NCBI GenBank assembly: GCA_964593065.1
Contig: CAZQGO010000013.1
Coordinates: 1-64,000, forward strand
Source: CAZQGO01 sp964593065
GTDB lineage: Bacteria; Oederibacteriota; JAAXVQ01
Reading direction: 5' to 3'
Length of the DNA stretch: 64,000 nucleotides
Shown here one piece after another: positions 51,573 to 61,435 of the stretch. A model generated the notes under the pieces. That model did not search any database, was not told where the DNA came from, and saw nothing but the letters and a program-made list of their open reading frames with translations. The stretch's first letter is position 1. The number at the start of each line of letters is the position of its first letter. The translations under genes were made by a program, and so were the position numbers.

Positions 51573-52823
51573 TCAGTACAGGATGCCCACCACCGCGCCG
51601 GTCATGCAGGTGGCCAGGGTGCCGCCGAGAATGGATTTAAACCCCAAGGCGACAATTTCCTCGCGGCGCTCCGGCGCCATGGCGCCCAGGCCACCGATCA
51701 GGATCCCCAGCGAACCGAAATTGGCGAAACCGCACAGGGCGTAGGTCAGGATCAGGCGGGAACGTTCCCCGAGCGCTGCGGCCGGCAGGTGCGCCAAGTC
51801 CAGGTACGCCAGCAATTCGTTCAGGACGGTCTTGGTGCCCAGCAGGGTGCCGGAAACGGCCGCTTCTCCCACCGGTACGCCCATCAGCCAGGCAACCGGC
51901 GCGAACACCCAGCCGAGCATTCTTTGAAAGGTCAGGGGTTGCCCGCCCACGCCCGGCAACAGCCCCAGCAGCAGGTTGAGGAGGTGCACCAGGGCGACCA
52001 GGACCACCAGCAGGGCGATGATCTGGATCAGAAGCTGCACGCCCGCCAGGGTCCCGCGCGTGATCGCGTCCATGGCGCTCCTGGCCTCCTGCGGCAGGTC
52101 GAGGCGGCCGCTGGACGGGACGCCGTTTTCGGGGATCATCAGCTTGGCGACCACCACGGCCGCCGGCGCGCTGATGAGCGAGGCGGTCAGCAGGTGCCCC
52201 AGAATGCCCGGGATCACCCTGGCCAGGATCGAGGCATACAGGACCATCACCGTGCCGGCGATGGTGGCCATGCCGGAAACCATGAGGGTGAACAATTCGC
52301 TGCGGCTGATGCCCGCCAGGTAAGGCCTGACCAGCAGGGGCGCCTCGACCATGCCCACGAAAACATTGGCCGTGGTTCCCAGGCCTTCCACGCCGCCGAT
52401 GCCCATGGCCCGCCGCAACACCCAGGCGAAACCACGGACAAACCACGGCAGAATCTTCCAATAGAACAGCAGGGCCGAAAGCGCACTCATGACCAGCACC
52501 AGGGGCAGGCCCCGGAAAGCCAGAATGTAGCTCGCGCCCGGAAACGTCTCCCGGAAAGGCAGGTCCGCGCCTCCCAGGTATCCGAACACGAAGGCGGTGC
52601 CCGCGCGCGTGGACCGCTCCAGGGCCAACACCAATTGATTCAGCCATGCAAACGCTTGTTGGCTGGCGGGGATTTTCAGCAAGATGGCGGCAACAGCCAG
52701 CTGCAGGCCCAGACCGGCCAGAAGAGTTTTCCGGTTGATCCGGCGGCGATTTTCGGAACAGAGCCAGGCCAAACCGGCCAAAATCAGGAATCCCAGCATG
52801 CTCTGCACTCGCTCCATGTTCAC
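51573..52823 (-). CDS. Concentrative nucleoside transporter (NupC/CNT)
   Basis: This 416-residue membrane protein has about ten helices and the CNT motifs LGTTANVFVGMVEAPLLVRPYL, TVMVLYAS and GTKTVLNELLAYLDL, ending in ILTYALCGFANFGSLGILIGG. It couples nucleoside uptake to Na+ or H+. The start MNMERVQSMLGF is 70 bp from the GH65 start. Confidence 0.93.
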   Translation of the reverse strand: MNMERVQSMLGFLILAGLAWLCSENRRRINRKTLLAGLGLQLAVAAILLKIPASQQAFAWLNQLVLALERSTRAGTAFVFGYLGGADLPFRETFPGASYILAFRGLPLVLVMSALSALLFYWKILPWFVRGFAWVLRRAMGIGGVEGLGTTANVFVGMVEAPLLVRPYLAGISRSELFTLMVSGMATIAGTVMVLYASILARVIPGILGHLLTASLISAPAAVVVAKLMIPENGVPSSGRLDLPQEARSAMDAITRGTLAGVQLLIQIIALLVVLVALVHLLNLLLGLLPGVGGQPLTFQRMLGWVFAPVAWLMGVPVGEAAVSGTLLGTKTVLNELLAYLDLAHLPAAALGERSRLILTYALCGFANFGSLGILIGGLGAMAPERREEIVALGFKSILGGTLATCMTGAVVGILY

Positions 52824-52896
52824 TCCCCCGGGTCAGAGGTGGAAAATTCCGCAGGAAAAAGCGCTTTATTGTAAGGGAAATCCGGCGAAAAATCCC

Positions 52897-52928
52897 AAAA
52901 AAAAAGCCTCCTGCAACCGCAAGAGGCT
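52897..52928 (-). terminator. Rho-independent terminator after the small lipoprotein gene
   Basis: On the minus strand, a stem AGCCTC / GAGGCT (52905-52928) with an inner TGC/GCA pair is followed by nine U (52897-52905). It stands between the lipoprotein gene at 53002-53490 and nupC. Confidence 0.85.
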
Positions 52929-53001
52929 CTTTCATCCGGTCAAGCAAAATGCACCTGCGCGCCGGGGCTGAAAAGGAGTGCGAAAAAACGGCCGGGCGGC
53001 G

Positions 53002-53490
53002 TTAAGGCACAACCTCGATGGTCTCGGCTTTTTTTTGCTTCGGTTCCTCCGTGGTGGCGTTTTCGGGATATTTGGCCTGGTTGCCGATATCGATCAGGAA
53101 GATGGTATAGTTTTCGGGGTTGACGGCTTCGGTGACCAGGTGGTAGACCACGTCGCCCGCCTTGGCATGTTTGACCGTGTAATAGAGCTGGATCACCTTT
53201 CTACCGGGCACCAGCTGGTAGGCGTCAAACACGGCTTTCTCGATGGGGCCGAACTGGTCCGTAACGGCCTGCATATCCGCGGTAAATTGCTCCAAAGACC
53301 CCTGCGGCCCGAACTTGATGCCGGGCGACAGGTATTGCTCGTAGGCCGTCTGAAAGTTTTTATCCATGAGCGCCTTGAAAAAGGCATTCCCCGCGGCAAT
53401 GGCCGCATCCTCGTCGTGGGTGAAAGGCTGGCGCTGGGCGCAGCCCAGAGCCAAAAAACCGAGTATGCAAAGGGACAACCACTTTTTCAT
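53002..53490 (-). CDS. Small lipoprotein of unknown function
   Basis: This 162-residue protein has a lipobox (LGFLALGC). The mature part (about 30-130) looks like a DUF4019- or SnoaL-like fold: helices (AAIAAGNAFFKALMDKNFQTAYEQYL) followed by strands (KVIQLYYTVKHAKAGDVVYHLV). The last 25 residues are polar. It ends with the strong terminator at 52897-52928. Confidence 0.75.
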   Translation of the reverse strand: MKKWLSLCILGFLALGCAQRQPFTHDEDAAIAAGNAFFKALMDKNFQTAYEQYLSPGIKFGPQGSLEQFTADMQAVTDQFGPIEKAVFDAYQLVPGRKVIQLYYTVKHAKAGDVVYHLVTEAVNPENYTIFLIDIGNQAKYPENATTEEPKQKKAETIEVVP

Positions 53491-53608
53491 GTTCCGCCTC
53501 CTTGCCAGGTTGGCCTGCCGGTAATCTAATATTGAAACAGGCCGCTTTCTTTTGCAAGCGTTTTCAGACCCTGCTCCGCGGCCTGCAAAAACCGGTGCCG
53601 TGCGTTCT

Positions 53609-54157
53609 TTAGACCACCTCGTCGTCCGGGGTGGCGAACACCCCGCCGCCGAGGTGATGCAAGGTCTTGCCGGCCGGCAGATGGACCAGCAGCCGCTCCT
53701 GGAAACCGTCGTCCCGCGCCAGGGCGAACCGGCATTCCCCCAAAATCAGGCCCATGTCTTTCAGTTCGAAGTTTTGCGTCACCACGCCTTCCAGGTAGGC
53801 CAGGCAGCCGTCCGGGACTTTCAGTTTCAGCCCGCGGCCCTGCCGCACCGGAAAATTGAAGCGGGAGTATTTATCCACCTCCTTTCCCGACACGGATCCC
53901 AAGTCGCGGACCAGCTGGGCCTGGTCCGCGATGGGAACGCAGAGAATGAAAATGCCCGTGGTCTGCAGGTTGCGATAGGTCTGGTGCGTCCGCTCGATGG
54001 CCAGCATGACCTGGGTGGGAGCGTCCTGCACCGGGCAATTCCAGGCAATCGGGGCGACATTCGGCCGGCCGTCCGAAGCCTGGCTGGCCACGAGCACCAG
54101 CGGACCGTGGCCGAGCAGGCGGTAGGCCAGATCCACATCGATTTTCCGGTAGTCCAT
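53609..54157 (-). CDS. Flavin reductase-like FMN-binding protein
   Basis: This 182-residue protein is a flavoredoxin/flavin reductase-like split barrel: GPLVLVASQASDGRPNVAPIAWNCPVQDAPTQVMLAI, then TYRNLQTTGIFILCVP. ATG 54157 follows GGAGG. It could reduce or store FMN for another oxidoreductase; no partner is adjacent. Confidence 0.87.
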   Translation of the reverse strand: MDYRKIDVDLAYRLLGHGPLVLVASQASDGRPNVAPIAWNCPVQDAPTQVMLAIERTHQTYRNLQTTGIFILCVPIADQAQLVRDLGSVSGKEVDKYSRFNFPVRQGRGLKLKVPDGCLAYLEGVVTQNFELKDMGLILGECRFALARDDGFQERLLVHLPAGKTLHHLGGGVFATPDDEVV

Positions 54158-54253
54158 CGCGCAGCCTCCTTGCGCCATCCGGCCGCCGCAAACCTTGTGC
54201 CGGGTTTCCCGCGGCCCGGTGTTCGCTCCGCGGGCTTTTGGGCAGATTTGGTT

Positions 54254-54283
54254 TTGACACTACCCTCGCAAATATGCGACAAT
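54254..54283 (+). promoter_or_regulatory. Predicted promoter of the CheX-like gene
   Basis: -35 TTGACA (54254-54259) and a -10-like GACAAT (54278-54283) are 18 bp apart. The ATG at 54320 lies 37 nt after it. Confidence 0.6.
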
Positions 54284-54319
54284 GCTTTCACATTATACTC
54301 CAACCGCCCAGAGGTCAAT

Positions 54320-54796
54320 ATGGATCAAGTTACCTTCAGCACGCAGACTTGGCTGGACGCCATGAAAACGGCCGCCCAGGAGGTGGTGAAAACCACCTTC
54401 AATCTGGCCGGATTCGAGGGCGCCACCCGGCAGGACAACCTTCCCTGGAACAATACCATCGGCGCCTACGTGCCCTTGGTGGGCAAGCAATACTCCCTGC
54501 AATTGGGCCTGGTTTCCACCGCCGAGGGCTGCCAGCGCATCGCCCGCAGGCTGCTCAACCTCAAGGAGCATGATATCCTCCTGGAGGAGGAGATGGCGGA
54601 CGCCATCCGGGAAATCGTGAACATCCTCGGGGGCTTGAGCAAAAAAATCATCGAAGGCGACATCCCCGCTTCCTCCCTGGGGTTGCCCATTTTCATCAAC
54701 GGCCACATTACCATCACCAAGGAGCAAACGGCGGGCTCGGAAATGATCAAAATCGGGGACGTGATTTGTTATTTGATCGTCCTGCGGCAAAAGTAA
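54320..54796 (+). CDS. CheX-like chemotaxis phosphatase-family protein
   Basis: This 158-residue protein resembles the CheX/CheC family: the helix LLEEEMADAIREIVNILGGLSKKII (about 93-117) carries the expected Glu and Asn for hydrolysis of CheY-P. Strands NTIGAYVPLVGKQYSLQLGLV and FINGHITITKE follow the same order. No chemotaxis genes are nearby, so it is an orphan that might act on the stand-alone receivers. The long upstream open frame is a shadow of the opposite gene. Confidence 0.75.
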   Translation: MDQVTFSTQTWLDAMKTAAQEVVKTTFNLAGFEGATRQDNLPWNNTIGAYVPLVGKQYSLQLGLVSTAEGCQRIARRLLNLKEHDILLEEEMADAIREIVNILGGLSKKIIEGDIPASSLGLPIFINGHITITKEQTAGSEMIKIGDVICYLIVLRQK

Positions 54797-54886
54797 GCCT
54801 CCGCTTCCGGCCCGGCGTGCGGCCAGTCCCGACCGGAGGCGCCGGCCGCGGGCGCCGGACGGAAGAGACTTCGATCCCGCACGCCC

Positions 54887-55798
54887 ATGAAACTCAAACC
54901 CATTGACGTCGTCAGCCTCGTCTACTCCGCCCTCCTCTTTGTCCTGATCGCCTGTTTTCGCGCGCAAGTACGGCATTGGCCCTGGTATTTGGGCTTCCTG
55001 GCCGCCTACGCGGTTCTGATTTTCCTGCTCGTGGGTTTGGACGCGCGCTTTCCGAAAAACCGCGCGCTGAAATTCCTGCGCTTGACGTATCCCCTGCTCA
55101 CGACCCTGGCCGCCTACAAGTCCATCGAGGGCTACGTGCTCGTCCTGCACGGCCACTTCCTCGACGGCGCCGTCACGGGCCTGGAAAAAGCGCTGCTGGG
55201 CGTCAATCCCACCCTGGCCCTGGAACGCATGGTGTCCCGCCCGCTGAATGAATTTTTCATGTTTGCGTATTTTTCCTACTATTCCTTCATCGTCGTCCCG
55301 CCGTTGTGGTTGTTCCTCCAGCGGCGCGATCCGGAACTCGAACACCTGGTCTTCAGCCTGATCCTCACGTTTTACGTCTCCTACCTCGGATTCGTGCTGC
55401 TGCCCGTGGAAGGGCCCCGCTACGCCCTGCGGGGCCTGTACGCGGTGCCCGAATTGCAGGGCTACGTCTTCGCCCCGCTCCAGCGCTGCATCATGCGGGC
55501 GGGGGAGGCGCACGGGGCGTGTTTTCCCTCCTCGCACCTGGCGGTGGCCTGGGTGGCCTTGTTCTCGATCCGGAAGTTTTTCGGCCGCAAGCCGTTCTGG
55601 ATCCTGCTGCCGCTGACCGTCGCGCTGTCCGTGTCCATCGTCTACAACCGCTATCATTACCTCTCCGACGCGGTGGGGGGCATGCTGGTGGCCTGGCTCT
55701 GCTATCAAACCAGCCGCCGGGTGTACCGCCGCGCGCCCGGAGCGGACCGCGGGCCGACACCGCCGCCCGTGGCCGCCGCGGCGGGGGGCGGGGCGTAA
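54887..55798 (+). CDS. PAP2-superfamily membrane phosphatase/transferase
   Basis: This 303-residue protein has six or more TM helices. The PAP2 motifs are seen as VEGPRYALRG (about 178-187), CFPSSHLAVAWV (about 211-222) and NRYHYLSDAVGG (about 256-267). The layout fits the PAP2_3 class, which includes inositol-phosphorylceramide synthase-like enzymes besides phosphatidate phosphatases. With an SPT-like gene in the window a sphingolipid role is one possibility, not shown. Confidence 0.85.
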   Translation: MKLKPIDVVSLVYSALLFVLIACFRAQVRHWPWYLGFLAAYAVLIFLLVGLDARFPKNRALKFLRLTYPLLTTLAAYKSIEGYVLVLHGHFLDGAVTGLEKALLGVNPTLALERMVSRPLNEFFMFAYFSYYSFIVVPPLWLFLQRRDPELEHLVFSLILTFYVSYLGFVLLPVEGPRYALRGLYAVPELQGYVFAPLQRCIMRAGEAHGACFPSSHLAVAWVALFSIRKFFGRKPFWILLPLTVALSVSIVYNRYHYLSDAVGGMLVAWLCYQTSRRVYRRAPGADRGPTPPPVAAAAGGGA

Positions 55799-55873
55799 AA
55801 AGCCTTCCCGCCCTTTACAACCTCCCCGCGGCAAATTATAATGAACGACCATCCTGGTGCCAGGAGTCTTTCC

Positions 55874-57592
55874 ATGCCCGAGCCGACTTCCACCGTTCCG
55901 GGTCAACCCGGCCGGCCGGTGGATTTCATCCGGAAGATCATCAGCGAGGACCTGCGGACCGGTAAAAACGGAAACCGGGTGGCCACCCGGTTTCCGCCCG
56001 AACCCAACGGGTACCTGCATATCGGGCACGCCAAGTCCATCAACCTCAACTTCGGCGTGGCCGCGGAATTCAACGGGGTCTGCCACCTGCGCTTCGACGA
56101 CACCAATCCGGAAAAAGAGGAGCGGGAATACATCGAGGCCATCGAGCGCGACGTCCGCTGGCTGGGTTTCGATTGGGGTTCGCATCTGTACCATGCTTCG
56201 GATTATTTCCCCCAGTTTTACGCCTGCGCGGTCGAGCTGGTCGAAAAGGGCCTGGCCTACGTGGACGATCTTTCCCCCGACGAGATTCGCGAACACCGCG
56301 GCACCCTGACCGAGCCGGGCCGGAACAGCCCCTTTCGCGGCCGGCCCGTCGCGGAGAATCTGGATCTGCTCGAGCGCATGCGCCGGGGGGAGTTCGCGGA
56401 AGGCTCCCGGGTGCTGCGCGCCAAGATCGACATGGCCAGCCCGAACCTCAACCTGCGCGACCCGGTGCTCTACCGCATCCTGCGCGCCCCGCACCCGCAC
56501 ACGGGCGCGGCCTGGTGCATCTACCCCATGTACGACTTCGCGCATCCGCTCGAGGACGCGATCGAGCGCATCACCCACTCCCTCTGCACCCTGGAGTTCG
56601 AAGACCACCGCCCCTTCTATGACTGGCTCTTAGACCACGTCAGAGTTCCCTGCCATCCCCGGCAGATCGAATTCGCGCGCTTGAACCTCACCTGGACGGT
56701 CATGAGCAAGCGCAAGCTCCTGCAGCTGGTCCGGGAAGGGCACGTGCGCGGCTGGGACGACCCCCGCATGCCCACGCTGTCCGGCCTGCGCCGGCGCGGT
56801 TACACTCCGGAGGCCATTCGCAGCTTCTGCACGGCCCTCGGCGTGGACAAGACCAACAGTGTTGTGGATTTCGGCCTGCTGGAATATTACCTGCGCGAGG
56901 ATCTCAATCTGACCGCGCCCCGGGTCATGGCCGTCCTGCGCCCCCTGAAGGTCGTCCTCGACGATTATCCCGCCGGCCGGGTGGAGGAGTTGGAGGCCGA
57001 CAACAATCCGGAGAATCCGGCCGCTGGCCGCCGCCGGGTTCCGTTCACGCGCGAGCTGTACATCGAGCGGGAAGATTTCCAAGAGCAGCCGCCGAAAGGC
57101 TATTTCCGGCTTGCGCCCGGACGCGAGGTCCGTCTGAAACACGCCTATTACGTGACCTGCCGGGACGTGGAACGCGACCCGGCCACGGGCGAAATTCTCG
57201 TGGTGCATTGCACCCACGATCCGGCTTCGCGCGGTGGCGGAACGCCGGACAACCGCGTAGTGCGCGGCACCCTGCACTGGGTGAGCGCCGCCCACGCCCT
57301 GGATGCGGAAGTCCGCTGGTACGAGCACCTGTTCACCCGGCCGGATCCGGAGGCGGTGGCGCCCGGGGAGGAGTTCACCCGGCACTTAAATCCCAATTCC
57401 CTGACCGTGCTGAACGGCTGCAAGGCCGAACCCGGCCTAAGGAGCGCACGGGCCGGCGACCATTTTCAATTTTTGCGCCAGGGTTACTTTTGCCTGGATC
57501 CCGACTCCACCCCGGAAAAACCGGTCTTCAACCGCACGGTGGGACTGCGGGACACCTGGGCGAAAATCCAAAAGAAAAACCGGCAGCCCTAA
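55874..57592 (+). CDS. glnS: Glutaminyl-tRNA synthetase
   Basis: This 572-residue class I synthetase charges tRNA-Gln. The HIGH motif is in PPEPNGYLHIGHAKS, the KMSKS-like motif in VMSKRKL. DTNPEKEEREYIEAIE and LHWVSAAHA are typical. ATG 55874 follows AGGAG; an earlier ATG at 55841 adds only a poorly conserved tail. The gene shows that this organism charges glutamine directly, at least in part. Confidence 0.95.
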   Translation: MPEPTSTVPGQPGRPVDFIRKIISEDLRTGKNGNRVATRFPPEPNGYLHIGHAKSINLNFGVAAEFNGVCHLRFDDTNPEKEEREYIEAIERDVRWLGFDWGSHLYHASDYFPQFYACAVELVEKGLAYVDDLSPDEIREHRGTLTEPGRNSPFRGRPVAENLDLLERMRRGEFAEGSRVLRAKIDMASPNLNLRDPVLYRILRAPHPHTGAAWCIYPMYDFAHPLEDAIERITHSLCTLEFEDHRPFYDWLLDHVRVPCHPRQIEFARLNLTWTVMSKRKLLQLVREGHVRGWDDPRMPTLSGLRRRGYTPEAIRSFCTALGVDKTNSVVDFGLLEYYLREDLNLTAPRVMAVLRPLKVVLDDYPAGRVEELEADNNPENPAAGRRRVPFTRELYIEREDFQEQPPKGYFRLAPGREVRLKHAYYVTCRDVERDPATGEILVVHCTHDPASRGGGTPDNRVVRGTLHWVSAAHALDAEVRWYEHLFTRPDPEAVAPGEEFTRHLNPNSLTVLNGCKAEPGLRSARAGDHFQFLRQGYFCLDPDSTPEKPVFNRTVGLRDTWAKIQKKNRQP

Positions 57593-57650
57593 TGTCCCGG
57601 CCTGCCGGGCGGTTTCGGCGGCAGCGGCCGGACGCCGCGGAGGCCTCCGC

Positions 57651-59585
57651 CTAGGCCGCGTGCCGGCGCCAAACCAACCATCCCCAGGCGGCGAGAATGA
57701 GTCCGCTCAGCAACGAGAGAGCTTCCGCCGCCGCCCGGACCGGCGTGCGCCCAAAACGGGCTTCCACCCGGTGCCGTCCGGGCTGAAACTGCACGATCAT
57801 CCGTCCCGCCGGATCGACCGCAAATTCCTTTTTGTCCCCGTCCGCCAGAACCGTCCATCCCGGAAAATAATACCTCTCGACGATGACGACGACAGGACTT
57901 TCGGCCTGCAGGTCGAAGGAAAGCCAGGACACTCCGCGCCGGACATTTTGGATCCGGCCTTCCCCTTCGGCCACCACCGCGTCTTGCCCCGGCGGCTCCG
58001 AGGGAACCAGGCGCACCGTTTTCGGCAGCATTTCATACGTCGCACCCGCGCGGTACACCTTCTGGCGTATGGCGTCAGGAGTCAAGTCCCGTTCCGTAAC
58101 AGCGGGCGGCCGCGGCCGGCCCAGAACGCGGGCCTGCAGGGGCAGGAGGCTGAGCGGCAGGGAGACGCTGACGAGCATGGCGGCAAACATCGGCACCAGC
58201 CAGTCGCGCCGGAAATTCACCCGGCTCCATACGAACGCGAGAACGGCGGCCAGCGCCGCCACGATGGCGGTTTGGGCCGCCAGGTAATTGCCGCCGCGCG
58301 TTTCCCCCACCCAGGACAAGGCGAGGAAACCCGTGGGCCAGAGAAAGAGCAGCCATGCCAGCCTGGACTCCCAGGCCGGACTCTGCCGCGCGGCTAGGAC
58401 CAGGTACCCCGACAACAGCGAGGAGGCAAAAACCGCAAACCCCAGGAAGCGCCAGGGAAATTGAAGAAAAGGCAGCAAAGGCAGGTGCGTCCACAAGAAG
58501 CGGGACGCGGAAGTGGTGAGCAGGACGCAGGTCCAGAAGAAAAGCTGCCAAAACCAGAATACGCGCCGGCGCAAAAACGAGGGCAGAACGCGGCTGGCCG
58601 CCAGCGTTGCCAGCACCGCCAGCCACGCGAAACTGCCCACCTGGAATGACATCCCGTCCTGGCTTCCGGGACGGCTCACCCCGTAATTCCAGTAGGCCGA
58701 GAGCAACTGCCAGGCGCTCACAAAGTGCTGCCGGAAATCGTAGGCCAAGGCACCCTGGGCGGTTCCGACCCAGGTGTAGGCCCTTTCCAGCAGCGCCGGC
58801 AGCCAGTAGAAGGCCGACAGGCCCAAGGCCAGCAGGTAGGCGCCGCTCACCACGGCCGCGGGCCGCAAGCGCGGCTCGCGCCAGAAAAGGCACAGGGCGA
58901 ACATCGCTCCCACTGGAAAAATGACCAGAGCCACGGCATTGTGCGCAAGCAGCAAACCGGCCAGCGCCGCCGCCAGCAGCGCCAGGGCCCGCGAAGGCCG
59001 GGCCTGCCATGCCAGGAGGATGCCTAAAAACACCAGCGGGATGAAAACAAAGCTGAGGCTTTCCGGCAGGGCTCCGCGCACGTACACATCCAGGAAACGG
59101 TAGGGCGCGAACATGTACGCCACGGCCGCCACCAGGGCGGCTTGGTGGTCGCGGAGGAGGACGCGGGCCAGCCAGAACAGGCTTAATCCCGAGAAGAGCA
59201 CGGTGCCCGCCAGCGTCCAGCGGTAAGCGGCGAAGACCCCGGCGCCCAGGGTTTGCAGTAAAAAAGTCAGGAAATAGGCCAGGGGCGGCATGAGCACGAA
59301 GGTCGGCAGTCCGTAGCCGCCCATTAAATCCGGCAGCCAGCGCACGGGAAACCGGCCCGCGCGCAGCACGTGCGTGAATTCGGCGATACGCCACCAGTGA
59401 AGAATGCCGTCGTGCGAGTCGTATCCGGGGAGGAGCAACAAAGGCCACACGGCCAGCAGGGAGAGTCCCGCCACCAGCCAGGCCGAGCGCCCCGAAGCGG
59501 TGGAACCGCCGGGCATTCTCCGCGCCGGCGGTACGCCTTCCGGTTCGCCTTCCGGGGACGAACCGCGCGCTACGGGGCGGATCAC
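57651..59585 (-). CDS. Multi-TM membrane protein, PTPS-related/GT-C-like
   Basis: This 644-residue protein has about 12 TM helices. An N-terminal loop GYDSHDGILHWWRIAEFTHVLRAGRFPVRWLPDLMGGYG has the acidic pattern seen in GT-C glycosyltransferases and the 6-pyruvoyl-tetrahydropterin synthase-related membrane family (PF10131). A C-terminal soluble part (about 520-620) includes VIVERYYFPGWTVLADGD. It starts at GTG as listed; ATG at residue 24 is possible. Lipid-linked sugar transfer is inferred. Confidence 0.75.
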   Translation of the reverse strand: MIRPVARGSSPEGEPEGVPPARRMPGGSTASGRSAWLVAGLSLLAVWPLLLLPGYDSHDGILHWWRIAEFTHVLRAGRFPVRWLPDLMGGYGLPTFVLMPPLAYFLTFLLQTLGAGVFAAYRWTLAGTVLFSGLSLFWLARVLLRDHQAALVAAVAYMFAPYRFLDVYVRGALPESLSFVFIPLVFLGILLAWQARPSRALALLAAALAGLLLAHNAVALVIFPVGAMFALCLFWREPRLRPAAVVSGAYLLALGLSAFYWLPALLERAYTWVGTAQGALAYDFRQHFVSAWQLLSAYWNYGVSRPGSQDGMSFQVGSFAWLAVLATLAASRVLPSFLRRRVFWFWQLFFWTCVLLTTSASRFLWTHLPLLPFLQFPWRFLGFAVFASSLLSGYLVLAARQSPAWESRLAWLLFLWPTGFLALSWVGETRGGNYLAAQTAIVAALAAVLAFVWSRVNFRRDWLVPMFAAMLVSVSLPLSLLPLQARVLGRPRPPAVTERDLTPDAIRQKVYRAGATYEMLPKTVRLVPSEPPGQDAVVAEGEGRIQNVRRGVSWLSFDLQAESPVVVIVERYYFPGWTVLADGDKKEFAVDPAGRMIVQFQPGRHRVEARFGRTPVRAAAEALSLLSGLILAAWGWLVWRRHAA

Positions 59586-59601
59586 CGGCTTTCCCGCTTG
59601 G

Positions 59602-60102
59602 TCAGGCTTTCGGCGGGTTCGCCAGGGCGTGCGGGCCCTGCGCCAGGTCCCATCTGAGCGCCCACCACATGCAGAGTTGTCCCAGCAGCAGCGTTTGCAG
59701 CAAGACTTCCCAAAAGGTGATCATCGCAAATTGCGCGGGATAGACGGTGAAAAAAACGAAATGTTCGATCAGGCCTCCGCCCGCCGCCAGGGTCCCGACC
59801 AGGAACAAAATGCCCGTGATGGCCAGACCGCCCCGTAACTGGCCCAGCTGATAGAGCCTGTCCCGAAAAGGAAACAAGGCCAGGGCGTACAGCAGGCCCC
59901 GGACGACCTGCGCCGGGAACAGCCAGGACGTCACGTGGGCGCTCATGGGATCCCTGAGGTAGGGTAAGGCCGTGGCCGAAGGCGGATAAAAGACGTGTAC
60001 GCCCAGGACGCCTTGGGCGAAAATACCCGCCAAAAAATAGGTGAAAATATGCGCCACCATGACCATGACCGTGAATTTGACCAGGCGATAGAAGGGCCGC
60101 AT
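59602..60102 (-). CDS. Membrane protein of unknown function
   Basis: This 166-residue protein has four hydrophobic spans at about 8-30, 60-78, 92-112 and 122-148. The first span is followed by LGVHVFYPPSATALPYLRDP. No family was recognised. It lies 17 bp before the GT-C-like gene on the same strand. Confidence 0.7.
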   Translation of the reverse strand: MRPFYRLVKFTVMVMVAHIFTYFLAGIFAQGVLGVHVFYPPSATALPYLRDPMSAHVTSWLFPAQVVRGLLYALALFPFRDRLYQLGQLRGGLAITGILFLVGTLAAGGGLIEHFVFFTVYPAQFAMITFWEVLLQTLLLGQLCMWWALRWDLAQGPHALANPPKA

Positions 60103-60148
60103 GCTCCACTCCTCCTCCGGGATTCTGCCGCTGAGAGCCGCCGGCCGG

Positions 60149-61309
60149 CTAGACCAGGAAGGCCTCGTCGGCGGTCAGCCGCTTCAAGGCGCTGTGACCG
60201 AACTGGCAGAGCTCCTCGTTGCGGCTTTTGGCCAGTTCCACCAGGGCGGGCAGCACCGTCTTGGCGTCATCCCCGAGAATCCGCAGGGCTTCCTCGCAGA
60301 CATCGTGCGCGAGATGGGAATTGTATTCGTGCACCAACGGATCCCGCAGGGCGTAAATGTTTTTCCCGAGGGGGGTGGCGACGGCGATCCAGGCCAAGGC
60401 GGCTTCCTGCCGCACCGCCCGGTACGGGTCCCGCACGGCCGCGCGCAAGGCGGGTTCGCTGTCCTGCGCCGCGGAACCCAAATGGCCCAACAACCACGCC
60501 GAGTACAACCGCACCTCGTAGGTTTCGTCCCCCAACGAGCGCATGAGCTCCGGCAGCATGGCCTGGCCGGCCTGGAGGGCGATGCCCAGCACCAGTTCGC
60601 GGGCTCCGGGATGTTTATACTGGACGGCCTGGATCAGGGCGCGGTGCGCGTTGGGTTGATCGGTGAGCCAGGTGCCGATTTTTTCGCCGGCCAGCCGCCG
60701 CACCGAGGGCTTTTGGTCCTTCCAGGCCTGCAGAAGCAGGGGCAGGGCCAGGGGCAGGACCCGTTCCCGCCGCAGCAGGGTTTCCGCGGCGGGTGGACAG
60801 CAAAGCGGATTTTCCGAGGAGATCGCCTGGACCAGTTCCTCCAGAATGGCCTGGTGGTCAGGCTCGAGCCTTTCCCGGGCCCGGGCGGCGGCCTCGCGGA
60901 TCTGGGATTCCTCGTCCACGGCCATGTCTTCCAGGGTCAGATGCAGGTCCTGATAAATATTGTCCGGCGGGAGGGTTCCTTCCGCGTCCGGCGTTCCGGC
61001 GGAGCGGGGCCCGTTTTCAAGGTTAATGACGACGGACGCGCCTTCGGGGATCTTTTTCTCCTCGCGTTCCAGGGCGGCCAGCATGCCCGGAATGACTTCC
61101 TTGTGCAGGACGCCGAAACGCAGCAAGGTCTGCACCGCGGAACGCCGGACATTGATGACCTGGTCCCCCAGCGCTCCAACCAAGACCTCGATGATTTCGG
61201 GGTTCACCGGGCCGATTTCTCGCAGGGCATTCACGGCGTCGAAGCGTTCGCGCCATGCGCCCCCTCGCAACAGGGAAATCCAGTCCGGGATCGGTTTACG
61301 CTCCCGCAT
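60149..61309 (-). CDS. HEAT-repeat protein
   Basis: This 386-residue helical protein contains HEAT/PBS-lyase-like repeats: WRERFDAVNALREIGPVNPEIIEVLVGAL, NVRRSAVQTLLRFG, EVRLYSAWLLGHLG and AVRQEAALAWIAVA. A Gly/Pro/acidic linker (about 88-118) divides an N-terminal block from the main array. There is no signal peptide, so it is likely cytosolic and mediates protein contacts. Confidence 0.82.
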   Translation of the reverse strand: MRERKPIPDWISLLRGGAWRERFDAVNALREIGPVNPEIIEVLVGALGDQVINVRRSAVQTLLRFGVLHKEVIPGMLAALEREEKKIPEGASVVINLENGPRSAGTPDAEGTLPPDNIYQDLHLTLEDMAVDEESQIREAAARARERLEPDHQAILEELVQAISSENPLCCPPAAETLLRRERVLPLALPLLLQAWKDQKPSVRRLAGEKIGTWLTDQPNAHRALIQAVQYKHPGARELVLGIALQAGQAMLPELMRSLGDETYEVRLYSAWLLGHLGSAAQDSEPALRAAVRDPYRAVRQEAALAWIAVATPLGKNIYALRDPLVHEYNSHLAHDVCEEALRILGDDAKTVLPALVELAKSRNEELCQFGHSALKRLTADEAFLV

Positions 61310-61435
61310 ACCGGCCTTCTCCGCGATCCATTCGGGTTTGGCCCCGGCGCCGCCGATTCTTTCCCGCCCGGGCTATCCTAGTGTACAACTTCGGAGCCCG
61401 GTAACACAAGCTTTGGGTTCGTCCCCGTCCGCGGA

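Noticed and set aside
53552..54319. Upstream extension of the CheX-like gene
   Set aside because: It is opposite the flavin reductase and has no family similarity; a promoter and ATG at 54320 fit better.
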